Assembly: GCA_026988195.1 (NCBI GenBank) | Contig: JALSLS010000415.1 | Location: 1 to 7,898, forward strand | DNA from: Methylomonas sp. | GTDB lineage: Bacteria; Pseudomonadota; Gammaproteobacteria; Methylococcales; Methylomonadaceae | DNA length: 7,898 bases | Direction: 5' to 3' | The notes under the pieces: generated by a model | Databases searched by the model: none | What the model was told of the DNA's origin: nothing | Seen by the model: only the letters and a program-made list of their open reading frames with translations | Made by a program: the position numbers and the translations under genes | Shown: positions 5,967-7,898 of the stretch, in pieces | How the letters are laid out: every line of letters begins with the position of its first letter | Numbering within the stretch: the stretch's first letter is position 1

Positions 5967-6239
5967 ATGTCTCAGATGATGGTCTGGTCTATTAACTTGT
6001 TAGTTCTATCAGTTTGTATTTTAATTGCTGGGATGATTAAACCCAAGTGGATCTTGTTTTGGATGAGTAAACCCAGCCGAGTACATATTCAGTTGTTGGC
6101 AGTGGCTCTCTTTATGGGAGGTGCGGTTATGTTTGGAGAAGCTGGGAAGGCTAAACAGCAAGAACAGCAAGTGATTAAAGCTGAAATGAACAAGGCTATT
6201 GCAGAAACTCCGGCTATTCCAACAGAAATAAAAAAATAA
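5967..6239 (+). CDS. Small two-helix membrane protein, unknown function
   Basis: I do not recognise this 90-residue protein as a named family. It has two hydrophobic segments, about residues 6-24 (VWSINLLVLSVCILIAGMI) and 41-56 (around QLLAVALFMGGAVMFG). They are joined by a short basic loop, KPKWILFWMSKPSR, with a repeated K-P-aromatic/Ser pattern. The C-terminal tail of about 30 residues is charged and rich in Gln, Lys and Glu. I prefer the ATG at 5967 because AAGGAA (5955-5960) is six bases upstream; an in-frame ATG at 5943 would add eight residues but lacks such a site, and the ATG at 5952 has only weak upstream support. It lies 209 bases after the SPFH gene with its own promoter-like sequence, so it is probably a separate transcription unit. 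A membrane location is reasonably sure; the role is open. Confidence 0.65.
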   Translation: MSQMMVWSINLLVLSVCILIAGMIKPKWILFWMSKPSRVHIQLLAVALFMGGAVMFGEAGKAKQQEQQVIKAEMNKAIAETPAIPTEIKK

Positions 6240-6246
6240 GGAGTGG

Positions 6247-6286
6247 AGGGGTATTAAATTCTTAGGAATATTATAAGAATGCCCCT
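6247..6286 (+). terminator. Hairpin just after the small membrane protein gene
   Basis: AGGGG (6247-6251) pairs with CCCCT (6282-6286), and an inner stem ATTCTTA (6258-6264) pairs perfectly with TAAGAAT (6274-6280), with an asymmetric internal loop on the 5' side. It starts seven bases after the stop codon, as expected for a transcript end. No T run follows, so it may act through Rho or by protecting the 3' end. Confidence 0.4.
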
Positions 6287-6298
6287 ACCCAAGTTGAT

Positions 6299-6350
6299 GT
6301 AGGATGTGCTGACGACAGGAAGCGCATCGCATGCAGTTGATGCACTTCCT
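6299..6350. repeat. GATG-type palindromic repeat with alternative hairpins
   Basis: GATGTGCT (6303-6310) pairs with AGCGCATC (6321-6328) with one G-T wobble. The second arm also belongs to a competing stem: GGAAGCGCATC (6318-6328) pairs with GATGCACTTCC (6339-6349) in 10 of 11 positions. The two folds exclude each other. The start, GTAGGATGTGCTGA, resembles a type of short intergenic repeat that, from memory, is common in proteobacterial genomes. No coding frame is apparent. Confidence 0.55.
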
Positions 6351-6416
6351 TCCCTTAATGGCAGTGAAGCTCTCAGTGGGTAATCTCATTCTTTTAACTC
6401 CTTATTCCTAAGCGAT

Positions 6417-6451
6417 AAAAGTAGGCTGAACTCCTTTCTCATCAGGCCTAC
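6417..6451 (-). terminator. Intrinsic terminator of the minus-strand small gene
   Basis: Read on the minus strand, GTAGGC plus TGA (complement of 6442-6451, one bulged base at 6445) pairs with TCAGCCTAC (complement of 6421-6429), and the hairpin is followed at once by TTTTAT (complement of 6415-6420). It starts 13 bases beyond the stop codon of the minus-strand 60-residue gene, exactly where its transcript should end. This is the best-formed intrinsic terminator in the window. Confidence 0.7.
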
Positions 6452-6463
6452 AACTTATTCAGG

Positions 6464-6646
6464 TTATAATACCCCATCTCTTTTCTGGATATAATAACGG
6501 CAGGCATCGACACAAGCTATTTTGTTTGGGTAGGGGCCGCAAATTTTATCGACAGTAAAAAACCACCATTCATTTTTTTGATTAACATAATACCTATCCT
6601 GAGGTTTGAATAATGGATGGTGTGGTTTTTTTAGTCTTCTTTTCAT
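6464..6646 (-). CDS. Small soluble protein, unknown function (DUF6316-like?)
   Basis: The 60-residue product has a very basic start (MKRRLKKPHH), then a compact aromatic region: RYYVNQKNEWWFFTVDKICGPY (18-39), ending in an Ala-Cys helix with RYYIQKRDG. It has no signal peptide or membrane segment. The pattern of W-[WYF]-F, a turn, then G-P-[FY] and an alanine-containing helix reminds me of short gammaproteobacterial proteins annotated as DUF6316; this is from memory and not certain. Coding status is supported by the patterned composition and by the intrinsic terminator placed just behind the stop. Its start lies 24 bases from the divergent ABC-F gene, and there is no good ribosome-binding site before the ATG. 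A TAGAAT box seven bases upstream of the ATG would make the mRNA leaderless. Function unknown. Confidence 0.65.
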   Translation of the reverse strand: MKRRLKKPHHPLFKPQDRYYVNQKNEWWFFTVDKICGPYPNKIACVDACRYYIQKRDGVL

Positions 6647-6649
6647 CTG

Positions 6650-6658
6650 TATATTCTA
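6650..6658. promoter_or_regulatory. Overlapping divergent -10 boxes (candidate bidirectional promoter)
   Basis: TATATT on the + strand (6650-6655) and TAGAAT on the minus strand (complement of 6653-6658) each match TATAAT in five of six positions and overlap by three bases. The + start would be near 6662, only about nine bases before the ABC-F ATG. The minus start would fall at or beside the ATG at 6646. Recognisable -35 boxes are lacking, so this remains tentative. Confidence 0.3.
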
Positions 6659-6670
6659 GCTTATCCCTCA

Positions 6671-7898
6671 ATGCTTAATTTTAAAAATATTTCACTGCGC
6701 CGTGGTGCACGTGTGTTGTTTAGTGACACCTCTTTTACTATTCATAAAGGTCAAAAAGCTGGGTTAACAGGGGCTAATGGTGTAGGGAAATCCAGTCTAT
6801 TTGCCATGCTATTAGACCAGTTGCAGGTTGACGAAGGTGATTTCACTATGCCACCAGGGCTTGAAATAGCGCATGTAGCTCAAGAAACACCTGCGGTAAA
6901 TTTTTCTGCTATCGATTATGTTATTGATGGAGATCAAGAATTACGTAAACTACAGCATAAGTTAGAGCTTGCAGAACAACAAGATGACGGGCTTAAACTG
7001 GCTGAATTGCACAGCACTTTAGATCATATTGGTGGCTATACCGCAAGTGCACGAGCTTCTCGGCTTATGAATGGCCTTGGCTTCTCTTCAGAACAAGAAC
7101 ACAACTCAGTTAAGTCTTTTTCGGGTGGCTGGCGAATGCGTTTAAATTTAGCGCAAGCGCTAATGTGTCGGTCTGATATTTTATTATTGGATGAGCCAAC
7201 AAACCACTTGGATTTAGATGCTGTTATTTGGTTACAAGATTGGCTGTGTAAATATTCGGGTACTTTATTATTAATTTCTCATGATAGGGATTTTTTAGAT
7301 TCGATTGCCGATCATATTATTCATATTGAACACAATAAGGCTGAAATTTATACCGGTAACTATTCTGCTTTTGAAAAAATGCGTGCAGAAAAACTGGCAT
7401 TACAGCAATCCGCTTTTGTAAAACAACAGCGAGAGATTGAGCATATTCAAAGCTTTATCAATCGATTTAAAGCACAAGCGACCAAAGCCAAGCAGGCACA
7501 GAGCCGTATAAAAGCTTTAGAACGAATGGAAGTTATCTCTCAAGCACATGTTGACTCTCCTTTTAATTTTAGATTCCCTCCACCCAAAAAAATGCCTAAC
7601 CCTTTGCTTCAGCTTGAAGCTGCGGATATTGGATATGGTGATAAAGTCATCATCAATAAAGTGAGTTTATCGATTACCCCTGGAGATAGAATTGGCTTGC
7701 TGGGCCCTAATGGGGCGGGTAAATCAACGCTAATCAAAGTGTTAGCTTCCGAAATGCAACCGTTAAAGGGCAAGTTTCAAACGGCTGAAGCTTTAAATAT
7801 TGGTTATTTTGCACAACACCAATTAGAACAATTACGATTAGATGAAACCCCTTTATGGCATTTACAACAACTGGATAAACAAGCCACTGAAAAAGAGT
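6671..7898 (+). CDS. yheS: ABC-F family ATPase, YheS-like (3' end cut off)
   Basis: This is a cytosolic ABC-F protein with two tandem ATPase domains and no membrane segments. ABC-F proteins bind ribosomes at or near the E-site and help stalled translation; YheS is the closest E. coli relative. The visible 409 residues (about 637 in E. coli) contain Walker A GANGVGKS (34-41), signature FSGGW (150-154) and Walker B with DEPTNHLDLD (174-183). ISHDRDFLD follows. The basic helical linker, with ATKAKQAQSRIKALERM, lies at about 274-290. The second domain begins at about 312, with Walker A GPNGAGKS (345-352) and the YheS-like GYFAQHQLEQLR. The start matches the E. coli N-terminus closely. No Shine-Dalgarno sequence precedes the ATG (upstream reads TTATCCCTCA). 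The gene continues past the window edge, so the second signature and Walker B cannot be checked. Confidence 0.95.
   Translation, partial: MLNFKNISLRRGARVLFSDTSFTIHKGQKAGLTGANGVGKSSLFAMLLDQLQVDEGDFTMPPGLEIAHVAQETPAVNFSAIDYVIDGDQELRKLQHKLELAEQQDDGLKLAELHSTLDHIGGYTASARASRLMNGLGFSSEQEHNSVKSFSGGWRMRLNLAQALMCRSDILLLDEPTNHLDLDAVIWLQDWLCKYSGTLLLISHDRDFLDSIADHIIHIEHNKAEIYTGNYSAFEKMRAEKLALQQSAFVKQQREIEHIQSFINRFKAQATKAKQAQSRIKALERMEVISQAHVDSPFNFRFPPPKKMPNPLLQLEAADIGYGDKVIINKVSLSITPGDRIGLLGPNGAGKSTLIKVLASEMQPLKGKFQTAEALNIGYFAQHQLEQLRLDETPLWHLQQLDKQATEKE

Overview
This window looks like a chromosomal segment of an AT-rich gammaproteobacterium. The clearest pointers are a partial ABC-F ATPase closely resembling E. 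coli YheS, a short NfeD/SPFH pair like E. coli ybbJ-qmcA, and a compact gnd-zwf-pgl operon. A sugar-phosphate or methylotrophic (type I methanotroph-like) relative is one possibility, because such organisms rely on these enzymes for dissimilatory formaldehyde oxidation. Nothing diagnostic of methylotrophy is in the window, so that placement is a guess.

Layout. Positions 1-547 hold no convincing gene. They carry a long imperfect palindrome (1-146, probably cut by the window edge), a 93-bp miniature transposable element (298-390) with perfect 11-bp terminal inverted repeats and an 8-bp target duplication, and a short inverted repeat and probable promoter before gnd. Positions 548-4170 encode the whole oxidative pentose phosphate branch on the + strand: 6-phosphogluconate dehydrogenase, glucose-6-phosphate dehydrogenase and 6-phosphogluconolactonase. 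The genes are separated by only 9 and 2 bases. Together they take glucose-6-phosphate to ribulose-5-phosphate, CO2 and two NADPH. Hairpins follow pgl.

Positions 4423-5757 encode a short NfeD-type membrane protein and a QmcA-like SPFH (stomatin/prohibitin superfamily) protein, a classical membrane-microdomain pair. Next come a 90-residue two-helix membrane protein of unknown function with its own promoter-like sequence (5967-6239), and a hairpin-rich intergenic stretch (6240-6463) holding a GATG-type palindromic repeat. A 60-residue soluble protein lies on the minus strand (6464-6646) with a good intrinsic terminator. It diverges from the ABC-F gene across only 24 bases; that gene runs off the right edge at 7898.

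Most of the window is ordinary housekeeping sequence. The non-routine content is in the small repeats between genes, above all the 298-390 insertion, and in the very tight divergent start region at 6647-6670. I found no evidence of a novel defence, biosynthetic or mobile gene system.
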